Source: Anisus vortex
Taxonomy: Eukaryota > Mollusca > Gastropoda > Planorbidae
NCBI GenBank assembly: GCA_949126835.1
Contig: OX421495.1
Span: 6,650,011-6,714,010 of the forward strand
DNA length: 64,000 nucleotides
Reading direction: 5' to 3'
The notes below the pieces were generated by a model. The model was given only the letters and a program-made list of their open reading frames with translations. It had not been told where the DNA came from and searched no databases. Position numbers and translations under genes: made by a program. Shown here piece by piece: positions 44,938 to 55,624 of the stretch (position 1 is the stretch's first letter; each line of letters begins with the position of its first letter).

Positions 44938-46476
44938 TCTTTCTCATAGCGGCATTTATTTTCTTGTTGTTGTTGAATACTTGAAGGTTGCTATTTTCTT
45001 CAACGTGTGTTTCTGTGTGAGAGTGCCTCTCTCGGTGTGGATCTATCCGATGTTTCTGGATCTATTCCATGGATTATACACATGTGTGTTTTAGACTGTT
45101 CTAATTCATGATCTGGAATTTGGATTTACGATAACAGGTTTATATAAAATATATTTATATTTACATATTTTTATAGATATTTTTGTTATCAATGTAATTT
45201 ATATAATCATGTTCGATTTCCTTATACTTTATACTGTTATATATTTCGGCAATTAGTGTAGGCTTATAGCCTACATAAGGACACAGAATAATTAAAAGGG
45301 GCTTGGAGTAGCCTATAGTAAGCCTAAAGCCTATAGTAAAATAAAAATGGGCTTGAAGTAGCCTACAGTAAAATAAAAAGGTGCTTGGAGTAGCCTATAG
45401 CTGGATTGATAACATGTTGAGCCTTGTATCTGGATCGTGGCTAGTGGTAACAGGTTTTAAATATGCCCCATAATATTTTAGGCCCTTTAAGATATATTGT
45501 TATTAATGTTATTTATGTTCATGTTAGATCTATGCTTGAATTTCCTGATAGTTATTTCGTGGAGTAATGAAAACATATTAAAACAGTTAGCAGTGCCTTG
45601 GTAGTAGTTGGCCCTACAGGCTATCGGTTTTACATTCCGATTCTAAATTTGACTGACGGTAACATACGTTAGGCCTATAATATACTTGCATCTTGGTATT
45701 TAATGTATATCATTTATCTGTGGATGTTCGCTTCAGCCTGTAATTATGGCGTGATATTGTCTGTAGGCTACATATAAAAAAATAATAACAAAGGGGATTT
45801 GGGGGGGGGGGGCTGGATTAATGCGATATGAGTTTTGTTTGGGGATTATTAATAAAGGTAACAGGTTTAGGTTATACAATATTCATCTATATCTATTTAT
45901 CTGTCTATCTATATAGATATATAAATAGATAGGTAGGCCTAGATATCGTAAAAAAAAGTTATTCATTTGTTTGTTTGTGTTCGCTTTCGTTGCATTTATT
46001 TCGTGCGATCGTGTGTACACGGGGAGGGGGGCAAATGGAGGGGTGGGGGATGGGAAAGAAGGGAGGGAAGCTATCACGTTACGTTCATCTCCGTTTAATT
46101 AGACACCTCCGAGACTCCGGGGTGGAGCGATAAAGGAGCTGTGTGTTTTTTCCTTTGTGTGTGTGTGTGTGTGTGTGTGGAGCGTGTGTAAGAGCAGTAG
46201 AACTACATGCGTGTGCATTCAGTGTGTCGACTCACACCCATGTGTGTGTATGTGTGTTGCGTGGTGTTTATGCATGCGTGTTGATCCAAACATCTGTGTG
46301 TGCGTGTGCTAAGTGATATGTATAATATGTGTGTAGACGAAGGTGTGTGTGTGTGTGTAGATAGAGTGGCCTCGAAAGAAAGAGATACACAGCTGTGTTA
46401 CGGTAATAGCCCTGTAAGCCTCAAACCTGATCTCCGGGAAGACCCGTTGTTTGAGCTCCGATTTTGTTTCAATATA
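44900..46476. other. No gene; short repeats
   Basis: CT run 44904-44937. 45292-45405 has about 2.5 degenerate copies of a 45-50-bp unit around GGCTTGGAGTAGCCTATAG. GT-rich stretches lie at 46157-46177 and 46343-46357. Confidence 0.45.
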
Positions 46477-46590
46477 AGCTATAGTATAGATCTACATTAG
46501 AACAATCCAGCTATAGTATAGATCTAAATTATTATTAGAACAATCCAGCTATAGTATAGAGTATAGATCTAAATTAGAACAATTCAATTT
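46477..46590 (+). repeat. About 35-45-bp tandem repeat, 3 copies
   Basis: AGCTATAGTATAGATCTA and TTAGAACAATCCAGC alternate three times with small insertions (TTATTA; GAGTATA). Confidence 0.8.
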
Positions 46591-46814
46591 GATAACAATA
46601 AAAATGATTGTCACTTGAAACTTATTTATAGGTCAATGTTTAGGAAACATAATTTTTGTATAGATCAGTGTTAGCATATAACAATGGCGGGCGTTTTTTT
46701 TTTAAACTAAAAATCTTGTTTCCTTGTATAATCCAGTCTTTTGTTATAAGATAAGTTGCCTAATCTAATCCCCACAACTAATCTATTACAAGAATGGATA
46801 AGGCACGGAAATAA

Positions 46815-47085
46815 CATTCTTGAAGCCAAAATCAATAGGCTTTCAAGTGACTTTCACTTATCTATAAAGATAGATTTCTTAATCACTGACCTGTGAATAC
46901 ATTTCAATGACTTCCCTTTTATCGTATAGTCTAGATTTGTTCTAATTATAGGTGGTTTATATGGATAAGTGAATAGTGTACTAGTTGTATTCAAATCTAG
47001 CCTCGATTTGCGCATACAAATTTGTTATGGAGGCTCTATCCATTCTTTGTATAGATCAGCGAGTCCCACCATAAACACTATGCGT
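46815..47085 (+). repeat. Dispersed repeat D1, copy 1
   Basis: Co-linear with 55625-55895: TTCTTGAAGCCAAAATCAAT, AGGCTTTCAAGTGACTTTCA, GTGGTTTATATGG, GATAAGTGAATAGTGTA, CGATTTGCGCATACAAATTT, GGAGGCTCTATCCATTCTTT. No inverted ends or coding frame were seen; type unknown. Confidence 0.7.
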
Positions 47086-47191
47086 TTGATATGGGCTGGA
47101 AACACAAAAAAAACGTGTAGGTCCGCTTGTATGATGGTTATTATTAGGTAAAATAAATGTATATTGATTGTTTTTTTCCTCTGCGCCATAG

Positions 47192-47313
47192 TTAACGGTC
47201 CGTCAAGTAGACTACTCGAGACGTCGAACTCGGGGCAGCCTCGGATGTTGTATGAACCCACGGGACAGCTCCGCCGAGGAGCCATCTTTCCACGTCATTC
47301 AACAACCAATTAA
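47192..47313 (+). CDS. Candidate 3'-terminal coding exon, unknown protein
   Basis: Seen: a strong acceptor (TGTTTTTTTCCTCTGC then GCCATAG) ends at 47191. The downstream frame is open for 39 codons, includes SSRLLETSNSGQPRMLYEP then TGQLRRGAIFPRH, and ends at TAA 47311-47313. It is CpG-rich against an AT-rich background, with mixed codon use as in real exons. A MITE (M1 copy 2) begins 7 bases after the stop, so any 3' UTR would be inside the MITE. Inferred: last exon of a plus-strand gene. The minus strand is also open here, which weakens the case. Family not recognised. Confidence 0.33.
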
Positions 47314-47319
47314 ATTATA

Positions 47320-47610
47320 CCAAAGACTATTAATAAGATGGACCACTTGCTTTAATATTTCTGCTATTTGATGACTCGAATGACCTCTTTTCGGAATTCC
47401 CGATTCCCTTTTGCACTGTACACTTCCGTTTTATTTAATCGCTAAGATTTTCTCAATGAAAAATTAAAATCGAAAGTTGTATACGTCGGAAACATGTACG
47501 CAATGATAGGAGCGTAGAAGTCATTTAAGATAGCGTTATTGGATGCGCACGGAAAAAGAACATATAAGCTCTAAAAATAGAGCAATCGGTCCATTTTATT
47601 ATAGTTTTTG
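47320..47610. mobile_element. MITE family M1, copy 2
   Basis: Left CAAAGACTATTAATAAGATG, inverted right CGGTCCATTTTATTATAG. The interior TTTTCTCAATGAAAAATTAA and TCGAAAGTTGTATAC match copy 1. Non-coding, about 290 bp. Confidence 0.85.
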
Positions 47611-47846
47611 AATATCCACTACACTAAGTAAAGGGATATAACTCTTAAACAGTCACACTCGCACACACAAACACAAGCCTAACCACCGACTCGTGAATAC
47701 ACCGACTCACCTCATCTCACCCACCTGTGGTTGTTATATTTTTTTTCCTCTATTAATTTACGTGTGTGTTTTGTTCGGCTGCTGCACCCAAAGACCTCAG
47801 TAACGTCATTTGAAAATTTAAAAACATTTTCAAAAGCGGCTCATTT
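47611..47846. other. No gene seen
   Basis: Unique spacer with CA-rich sequence near 47650-47680. Confidence 0.3.
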
Positions 47847-48090
47847 TATAATTATCTTATCTTAGATATTACAGACGCTCCTTCTATAAAGAAGATTATT
47901 GCGTCCTACGCTCATTCATGGTTCGAGTCTGTTCTTGGGTCTCTATTAATGGTTTAAATGATGTTAAGTTACTGGTTTTCCTGGTTTGTTCAGGATTAAA
48001 TGCCCGAATGCCACTCGGGAAGAAAGAGTACTTATATGTATTTGTTCTCGCATTAGGGATAAAGAAAATGTATCTGTCTTTATGTTTAGT
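47847..48090 (-). mobile_element. CR1/Jockey-like LINE 3' fragment, cut by the 33-bp array
   Basis: Tail ATTACAGACGCTCCTTCTAT, AAAGAAGATTATTGCGTCC, then AATGATGTTAAGTTACTGGT, GAAAGAGTACTTATATGTAT and TGTCTTTATGTTTA match the 34.2- and 57.5-kb copies. Homology stops at 48090, where the 33-bp array begins. Confidence 0.75.
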
Positions 48091-48094
48091 ATTC

Positions 48095-49407
48095 GGATAC
48101 TAGAATCTCTAAAAGTTGTTACTTTCCGGGTACTAGAATCTCTAAAAGTTGTTACTTTCCGGGTACTAGAATCTCTAAAACTTGTTACTTTCCGGGTACT
48201 AGAATCTCTAAAACTTGTTACTTTCCGGGTACTAGAATCTCTAAAAGTTGTTACTTTCCGGGTACTAGAATCTCTAAAAGTTGTTACTTTCCGGGTACTA
48301 GAATCTCTAAAACTTGTTACTTTCCGGGTACTAGAATCTCTAAAACTTGTTACTTTCCGGGTACTAGAATCTCTAAAAGTTGTTACTTTCCGGGTACTAG
48401 AATCTCTAAAACTTGTTACTTTCCGGGTACTAGAATCTCTAAAACTTGTTACTTTCCGGGTACTAGAATCTCTAAAAGTTGTTACTTTCCGGGTACTAGA
48501 ATCTCTAAAACTTGTTACTTTCCGGGTACTAGAATCTCTAAAAGTTGTTACTTTCCGGGTACTAGAATCTCTAAAACTTGTTACTTTCCGGGTACTAGAA
48601 TCTCTAAAACTTGTTACTTTCCGGGTACTAGAATCTCTAAAAGTTGTTACTTTCCGGGTACTAGAATCTCTAAAAGTTGTTACTTTCCGGGTACTAGAAT
48701 CTCTAAAACTTGTTACTTTCCGGGTACTAGAATCTCTAAAAGTTGTTACTTTCCGGGTACTAGAATCTCTAAAACTTGTTACTTTCCGGGTACTAGAATC
48801 TCTAAAACTTGTTACTTTCCGGGTACTAGAATCTCTAAAAGTTGTTACTTTCCGGGTACTAGAATCTCTAAAAGTTGTTACTTTCCGGGTACTAGAATCT
48901 CTAAAAGTTGTTACTTTCCGGGTACTAGAATCTCTAAAACTTGTTACTTTCCGGGTACTAGAATCTCTAAAAGTTGTTACTTTCCGGGTACTAGAATCTC
49001 TAAAAGTTGTTACTTTCCGGGTACTAGAATCTCTAAAAGTTGTTACTTTCCGGGTACTAGAATCTCTAAAACTTGTTACTTTCCGGGTACTAGAATCTCT
49101 AAAACTTGTTACTTTCCGGGTACTAGAATCTCTAAAAGTTGTTACTTTCCGGGTACTAGAATCTCTAAAACTTGTTACTTTCCGGGTACTAGAATCTCTA
49201 AAACTTGTTACTTTCCGGGTACTAGAATCTCTAAAAGTTGTTACTTTCCGGGTACTAGAATCTCTAAAACTTGTTACTTTCCGGGTACTAGAATCTCTAA
49301 AACTTGTTACTTTCCGGGTACTAGAATCTCTAAAACTTGTTACTTTCCGGGTACTAGAATCTCTAAAAGTTGTTACTTTCCGGGTACTAGAATCTCTAAA
49401 AGTTGTT
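48095..49407 (+). repeat. 33-bp satellite B, 40 copies, one two-state site
   Basis: The unit GGGTACTAGAATCTCTAAAA plus (G/C)TTGTTACTTTCC repeats 40 times. As read, copies are identical except for one G/C position (GTTGTT or CTTGTT); only the first and last copies show edge changes. The two states occur 20 times each. Period 33 keeps a 475-codon frame open (VLESLKVVTFR or VLESLKLVTFR blocks), which is an artefact of period and lack of stops. Confidence 0.98.
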
Positions 49408-49525
49408 TCTTAAAGTACCTCCCGATCACATCTGTTCTCACAAGTAGAAAGACGTTTGGTCTATTGTGTTGTTGTAATTGGATAGGGGCGGGGATAGATG
49501 GGTGGAGGGGAGACACGGCACTTAC

Positions 49526-49696
49526 CCCGGTATTTGCTCAATGCCTGACGTCATCTGCTCCACACTGGTGGGTGACAGCTGCCCCCACGACGAGAACACT
49601 GTTGGCGGCACCCGCGCCCCACACGTCCCCGAGGGTTGAGGGGTAGAAAAACGTGCGCGCACGTGTGTTCGGCGCCCGCGACAGCTTGTTGGCGCA
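49526..49696 (-). CDS. Candidate internal coding exon, unknown protein
   Basis: Seen: on the minus strand a consensus donor GGG|GTAAGTG (plus 49520-49526) ends a segment open for over 55 codons in the donor-compatible frame, including GTCGARVPPTV then VFSSWGQLSPTSVEQMTSG and IEQIPG. A pyrimidine tract (CACCCTTCCCCCCTCTCCCC) precedes a possible acceptor ACCCAAAG at plus 49697-49704. The Ser/Thr/Pro-rich composition would suit a disordered region. Inferred: an internal exon of a minus-strand gene. The acceptor is uncertain, and a second minus frame is also open for part of the length. Product not recognised. Confidence 0.3.
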
Positions 49697-50699
49697 CTTT
49701 GGGTAATTGGGGGAGAGGGGGGAAGGGTGGAGCAGGGTGTGATCTGTTAATATTGCAATAATATGGGCTTTAAAACGCCCGGTAACAGACTTACTTGTGT
49801 GAAAGATTATGCGCCGATTGCCTTTTGGAGGATTCTTTATGGGGGGGGGGGGGGGAGGGCGACTCCACGAGACTAAAGAACTCATCTACATACGCCCTTG
49901 AATCGAATGGGTAGCGGAAGGCCACCCTCTCCCCTTTATTTTTCTGCAACCCACGTGCAGTGGCGGAGTCCTTTGTTGAAGCCTGACAAGTCGTCTATTG
50001 GCGTAGTTCGAGTCTAAAGAAAGTGGAAAGAGGGGGGGGGGGTGTAAAGGGATGGAGAGAAAGATTGAAGTGGGTACGACTCATACAGCTGGGTGTTTAA
50101 GCTTTAGTGAAAGAAACACCAAAAGCTTTAAAAGATGACATATTGCCTAACAATTAAGTATTTTATAAGTTACTAACGTCCATTTTAAATATTTATGAGT
50201 GCAGGTGTATAAGCGCCTGAAGCTCACATTAATATGTAAAACAAATGTTTTCTTTGCATTTTCAAAAAAAAAAATTGATCGCTCCTTTTTTCTTCTTCTT
50301 TGGAATGTCTAAATATTTAAGCACCCTCCTTTTCAAACCCAACTTGTCTCTATTTGATATGGGGCTTTCGGTACTAGAACCGTGTGAGAGGCCGAATACG
50401 CCTATGTTTATGTTTGTGTGCGCCTGGGTGCACTAAACGATCTAGTGCTATGTGCTGCGATGGTGCTGCCACCTGTCCCCATAAAGAACTTGAGAAGTGA
50501 CAACGAATACCCCCCCGGTGTACAATTCAATACGGGGACCAACCCCACCTAGCGGTGTAGTGTCAGAGAAACCCAATCGTGGGTGACAGGACTCTGCAGT
50601 ACGACGCAGACTTTAAGGTACTTTTATTAATGCATTATTCATCAGTAGATCACACTGTAGACTTTAGGGCCCCTATTAGCTCATAGATAATCAGCTCAG
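49697..50699. other. No gene seen
   Basis: G runs at 49841-49855 and 50032-50042, otherwise unique. Confidence 0.35.
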
Positions 50700-50782
50700 T
50701 TCAGGAAAAAACGCCTAGCCCGCACCAGGATTCGAACCCAGGACCTTCGGTACGCTAGCGCTGCACCACGGCCACCGTGCCC
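50700..50782 (-). mobile_element. SINE1 head, minus strand
   Basis: CCAGGATTCGAACCCAGGAC carries the inverted B box GGGTTCGAATCC, and GCACCACGGCCACCGTGCCC is the inverted head. Only the 5' part is present. The 11-bp array starts 37 bases away. Confidence 0.75.
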
Positions 50783-50818
50783 CTTATTGTTATTGAATGT
50801 TATCAAATTGTGAACATA

Positions 50819-50936
50819 CGGACAACATTCGGACAACATTCGGACAACATTCGGACAACATTCGGACAACATTCGGACAACATTCGGACAACATTCGGAC
50901 AACATTCGGACAACATTCGGACAACATTCGGACAAC
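50819..50936 (+). repeat. 11-bp tandem repeat, about 10.7 copies
   Basis: CGGACAACATT in perfect tandem. Opposite-strand frames (SECCPNVVRML) are artefacts. Confidence 0.98.
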
Positions 50937-51369
50937 TCCCAACATCAGATCGCTAGATCTTTACGTAGTCACATATTCATATCTCAACATTCACCCCCCC
51001 CTCCCCCTCCGCCATCCAATCACCATGCTCTCCTCCCCCATCACCATCTGCCTCTCCGGTTGTCTATTGCAAAAATACAACAGTGTGTGCTGGTCTGCCT
51101 CGGAATGACTTCTTCACGGAGTAAAGGCCTTTGTAAAAAACAATGACCCCCCCCACACACACACACACATCCAGCCCCCAGTTTCGCCACATGTGGCAAG
51201 CGAGCCCGCGAAACGTAACCAATGAAGTTAAATCAATAATTTGAAATAAAAAAAATTCCAAACGCCAGACTGTATTTGTATACGGCTGTTTTGTATTGAG
51301 ACAGTTCAACCAAATCAATAACAGACTTGTTACAGAAGACATAATCAAATAAGCTTGCCTGATACGTTT
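50937..51369. other. No gene seen
   Basis: C-rich patches (50994-51016, 51146-51172) and unique sequence. Confidence 0.35.
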
Positions 51370-51420
51370 ATAAATACTGCAATAATCTTCTGTATAGACG
51401 GAGCGTTTGTAATATATAAT
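51370..51420 (+). mobile_element. LINE/SINE2 3' tail
   Basis: GCAATAATCTTCTGTATAGA then CGGAGCGTTTGTAATATATA: tail only. Confidence 0.55.
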
Positions 51421-51600
51421 ATACCACTTAGAATGGGTACATTTTTCTATGGTTGCATTTGTTTTGTGATAAAGTTACGGTTTGTCCCTGTGCCGAGACG
51501 TTAAAGAAAGATAGTTCAGTTGAGTAGGCCTTCTTTTAGCCTAGCTTTAGTAAAATTTTATAATAAGCTTTATAAAATACCGAAGCAATATATTAATTCT

Positions 51601-51764
51601 TAAAAGTTTACAGACGTTTCTTCTAGATAGAAGATTATTACGTCCACTCGGCCCAAAACTCCTGCAGGGCGGCAGGGATCCGTCGGTGGAAAGGGGTAGA
51701 ACCCACGACCTGTCAGTTGGTTTTTGGTTGACAGTCCGGTGAACTAACAGCTGGACCAGCCGGC
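51601..51764 (-). mobile_element. SINE2, full length
   Basis: Same layout as 37845-37999: inverted head CTGGACCAGCCGGC, CAGTCCGGTGAACTAAC, inverted B box GGGTAGAACCCACG, CTGCAGGGCGGCAGGGAT, and the tail TAGATAGAAGATTATTACGT. A small internal expansion (GGTTTTTGGTTG) is present. Confidence 0.82.
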
Positions 51765-51835
51765 TTAATATACTTTGATAACAAGCTTCATTGGCTTTCT
51801 TATTACTTCTCAGTAAAGTATACAATACAATATTT

Positions 51836-51885
51836 ATCTTATCTTATCTTATACATTACAGACGCTCCTTCTATAAAGAAGATTA
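51836..51885 (-). mobile_element. LINE 3' tail only
   Basis: ATCTTATCTTATCTTATACA, TTACAGACGCTCCTTCTATA, AAGAAGATTA: the extreme 3' end of the LINE with its (TAAGA)n terminal repeat. Confidence 0.65.
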
Positions 51886-52579
51886 TCTATGAACGCATAT
51901 GAAAGCTATCGAAGAAGAGATATCTATATATAGATAAGGAGAAAGAGAAACAGAGAAGTTGTAAATTCTTGTTTCTAAACAATATATATAATTTTGAAAA
52001 TTTCATGTATAAAAAAGTAGGTTATATTGTTTACAAGAAAAATTTTGGAATGTTGTTAAAACTATCAACATTTTTTTCATTTTCATAAAATTTCTGGTAA
52101 TAGATTCTACAATAAATGGACAATATTAGTAAAAAAGCGCAAATAGAAACCCCTTTTAGATATACGCATTCTTTTACATTTCTTTCATCCAAATTTAGGC
52201 CTACTTTTAATTTTAAATACTTTTAGAAATCCATATTTATTGAGCCACTTTCAAACAAAAATTTTGGTCTTACAGAATTTCTTGTTCTATGTGTTCCCAG
52301 TGGGAGGTTTGAAAAATCTTCCAAACTCCTTGAATGTCCTGTTGATCAAGTCCTACAATGTCCTGTTGATCTATTTATGTCAGCAGGTGCTAATTAAAAA
52401 CAACAACTGCAGCCGCAACAAGACAAAAAAAAACGAATAAAATAAAAATTAAAAAAACCTGCCTCGCCGTGCATGTGAAAGCTCCCCCCGCTTGTTGCAG
52501 GTATTCTGCGCATGTCTGTGTCTCCGCTTCAATCACGTGACCTGCTCTCCATTCAGAGTTGGACTTGAAGTTGACAGTT
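51886..52579. other. No gene seen up to the exon candidate
   Basis: AT-rich to about 52440. 52448-52560 is less AT-rich and includes TCACGTGA near 52534, an E-box-type palindrome. Confidence 0.3.
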
Positions 52580-52653
52580 ATGGCCTCTCTTGGGGAAACG
52601 ATTTCAACTCTTCTGTGGTTTTTATTTTTTCTTCTTTCCAATAGCAATAGAAA
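52580..52653 (+). CDS. Candidate first coding exon with signal-peptide-like N-terminus
   Basis: Seen: ATG at 52580 has G at -3 and +4 and opens MASLGETISTLLWFLFFLL followed by SNSNR, then AAA|GTATGT, a good 5' splice site at 52654. The hydrophobic run preceded by few charges looks like a secretory signal peptide or signal anchor. The preceding 100 bases could be 5' UTR and contain a TCACGTGA palindrome. Inferred: exon 1 of a secreted or membrane protein. The hAT-D/hAT-B nest starts 154 bases downstream, in what would be intron 1. No other exon was recognised. Confidence 0.3.
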
Positions 52654-52807
52654 GTATGTGTCTGCAGGGGTGGCATTAGCGGTATGTGGAGCCTTGGACG
52701 AATGTTATACTCGGGGCCGAGAGCCGTTAGTGCAGGCTATATACTAGTATATACCGTACCACTACGCTTGGAAGGTAGAGAGTCCTAATTGTAGGCTATA
52801 TACCAGT

Positions 52808-54342
52808 TAGAGACCGACCGATATTCGGTTTCGGCTTCGGTTTCCGCGCCGAAAATAGGCAAAAACCCTTTTTCGGCTTGGATTCGGTTTCGGCCAAAGA
52901 CAAAAGGTTCGTTTTCGAAACGAAACTGATATTGACTTTCGGTCATCAGCCGAATATCTATTTTAACTTTCAATGTTCAAAATGCTACGCTATTGCTGCA
53001 TCTATTACTCTACTTATTGATACTTTCATTTGCTTAAAACTGTTGTGAATGAATCTGTGTGAAGTAGGGATGTTAAACGAAAACCGGATTTCGGGAGGAA
53101 ATCATTCATAACTGTGTCCCACGATTTATTTTTCTTTTTATCTAAAGAAATATTTGTAAACATTGTTTGATTAGCACAAAACAATTCCTTAACATTATAT
53201 TCCTTGCAAACTATCGATTGTCAGAGGTGAATTATAGTTTTTTTTTTTGTTTTTTTCGAATTCCGAATATTGCTTGTGAATTTGCGATACAAGCACATAC
53301 AACAGCTAATGCAGATGTTATTAACTGTTAATGCTAGTCGACGTCGGTACAGACATTTGATCTACGTATTCAAAAACAAAACAAAACTGGAATTTCCACA
53401 CTGATGCTGAACGCCCTTTAAGAGACAAACAGACCGATAGACGTAAGGTTGCGAGATACTTGGACTTCAATAGGAGGACATAGAGAGACAAAAAGAATGA
53501 CATATTTAGTGTTTCACAATCCACAATGAGTTCAGTTTTATTACATTAGCTGTCAATAATTGTATATTAGTAAAACTGACCCAACATTTTATTTAATGTA
53601 CATTGAGAAGCAACTTGGGCAATTAAAAAAAACAACTTTGCAGAGTATGTAAGGTTCTTTTCAAAAACGGTTAATTATCTTGCCGGACGTCTATCAACCC
53701 TAGATAGATGTGTCTGGGATTTTATTCATATTCTACAAATATTCTTTTAATGTGTGTAACATATAGATCTAACATACACTGATTTATATTATAATTATAA
53801 AGGTCTAAATTCATGACACTACAAATGACTTCTGCTAATCCAAAATCAACTAGGTTTTTTTTTTACAAAGATTTCACCACGTTCTAAGGATCAATGGTCC
53901 TTCGTATTTTTTTAAAAGTATAATCAATTCAAATTTGTCTTTTCCAAACTATAACTTACTTTGCCCCGGGGGGCGGAGAGGGGGAACAGAAAATGGGTAA
54001 AAAAATCGGATATTTAGAACCGAAAATAGGTGTTGAGAAAAAAAAAGGATATTAACATCCCTATTGTGAAGTAGAAGACTGAGGTTAATAATAACGGATT
54101 AATTAATCACTCCAAAGAATGGTTTACTAAAATAGAGTGCCCATAAACTAGTCAATATTACACATAAATGTGCAGTCTTTTGAAATAATTTGTTTCGCAT
54201 TTTCGGTTTATTTTTCGGTTTCGGTCGCAGTTGTAGTTAAACTTTTGGTATCCGCTTCGGTTTCGGCCGAAAGTCAATGTATAATATTCGTTATGGTTTC
54301 GTTTTCGGCCGAAACTAACATTTTGGTTTCGGTCGGTCTCTA
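52808..54342. mobile_element. hAT-D element (TTCGG-rich) interrupted by a hAT-B insertion
   Basis: The left end TAGAGACCGACCGA and its inverse TCGGTCGGTCTCTA at 54329-54342 are perfect 14-bp inverted repeats. The sub-terminal regions are rich in GGTTTCGGCCGAAA words. Flanks ATACCAGT (52800-52807) and ACACTAGT (54343-54350) agree at 6/8. Without the 999-bp insertion the element is about 0.53 kb. A diverged copy lies at 59236-59668. Confidence 0.85.
53065..54063. mobile_element. hAT-B element copy 2, 999 bp, nested in hAT-D
   Basis: Left TAGGGATGTTAAACGAAAAC, inverted right ATATTAACATCCCTA. Flanks GTGTGAAG (53057-53064) and TTGTGAAG (54064-54071) agree at 7/8. The uninterrupted paralogue reads CTGTGTGAAGTAGAAAATTG at 59487-59506, confirming the insertion point. 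No transposase frame was recognised. Confidence 0.9.
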
Positions 54343-54350
54343 ACACTAGT

Positions 54351-55272
54351 ATATACTGTACCTACCACTACGCTAGGAAGAGGTCGAGAGTGGTAATTGG
54401 CTATATACCGTACCGCTAAGAGGAAGGGGGGGGTAGCCGTAGTTGTATGTTAACATAAGGGATAAAATGCAATATTCCAAGTAGTTTACTACTATTACAA
54501 ACTACTAAATTCCAATGAATTGTTCAATTCATGACATGACAAAAGATTTTTGAAAAAAAAAAAGCATAACGAAATTTACATACACACAATGTACAGCACA
54601 CCGACAGTAAAACACAAACATACTGTCTCGACATTAAGGGAGAAAGTTGTAGAAAAACAAACAACTATTAGACTAACTTCCATCAACGCACGGGGTAGGG
54701 TAGCAGGTATGTACTTCACTCAAGAAATGGCGCCGCTGTTAGCTTCTGACGCCTACCCTCCACCCCTTCCCAGCCCAATGCCCCCCTTTCTTCCTCCCCA
54801 TCGAGTGTACATCAGCCCTGTCCGATACCTAATCCCGCAGCCATTTTAAAACACGAACATCAGTTCCCCAAAGTCTTTTTTTTAGTTCCAGGCCCGTCAA
54901 GTGGGGAACCAGAATAAAGGCTGGTTAGAGAGAAAAAGAAGAAGAAGAAAAGATCATTCCACTAATTACCCCCGTCTATTCTCTTTTCTTGAGTGCACTA
55001 GCGGGCGCCCCCAGTACGCGTGCCCTCAACCCCTCACCCCCCCCCCCCGAAACTTAGGCTCCATGTTCCAATGCACACAGTATTCTACTAATACGTTTTC
55101 TGTGTGTGTGTGGTGCGTGTACGTGTGTGTACGTTTGCGTGTGTACAAGGGTAAACAGCGAATGAAAGGCCGCACGGACCCATAGCAGCGCAGGAATCGC
55201 TCACATATGAAATCACGTTACGGCGAGCAGGGTCGGGTGTTCATAATTATAACGGGGTCTGGGGGCAGACAG
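54351..55272. other. No gene seen
   Basis: 54360-54425 repeats sequence seen at 52745-52795 (ATATACTGTACC, CCACTACGCT), a local duplication around the hAT-D site. C run 55040-55049 and a GT-rich stretch 55101-55145. Confidence 0.35.
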
Positions 55273-55348
55273 GGAGGGTCTTCGTAAAGCCGGAGCAGAC
55301 TTTGAATTAGGGAGGGTCTTCGTAAAGCCGGAGCAGACTTTGAATGAG
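55273..55348 (+). repeat. 38-bp direct duplication
   Basis: GGAGGGTCTTCGTAAAGCCG and GAGCAGACTTTGAAT occur twice in tandem, 38 bases apart. Confidence 0.9.
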
Positions 55349-55624
55349 GGAGGAAAACACGGTGTAGTTGTTGTTGTTTTTTTTAACAAGTAAATAATCA
55401 AATAGTGTGGAGGCGGTTTTGGAAAAGTAGGATGACAGCGGTATTGGTGAGCTCATTTTTGAAACGGTAGCAACGGATGTATGGGACCGTCTTTGCATTT
55501 TCATGTTCGTATCAATTTTCTGGTATTTTTATACATTTTTTTTCCACACAAATTAAAGATAAGAGATGGTGTATCATGGATTGGGTCAAGTCACTGATTT
55601 ACATAAAAGGATCGATTGGGCCAG
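55349..55624. other. No gene seen
   Basis: Unique AT-rich spacer. Confidence 0.3.

Noticed and set aside
47986..49413. 475-codon open reading frame on the plus strand
   Set aside because: Translation of the 33-bp satellite plus a LINE fragment. Period divisible by three, no unique domain, no splice or start support.
49538..49885. 115-codon minus frame overlapping the 49.5-kb exon candidate
   Set aside because: It ends at a TGA before the GTAAGT donor and begins in a G/C homopolymer. The donor-compatible frame is preferred.
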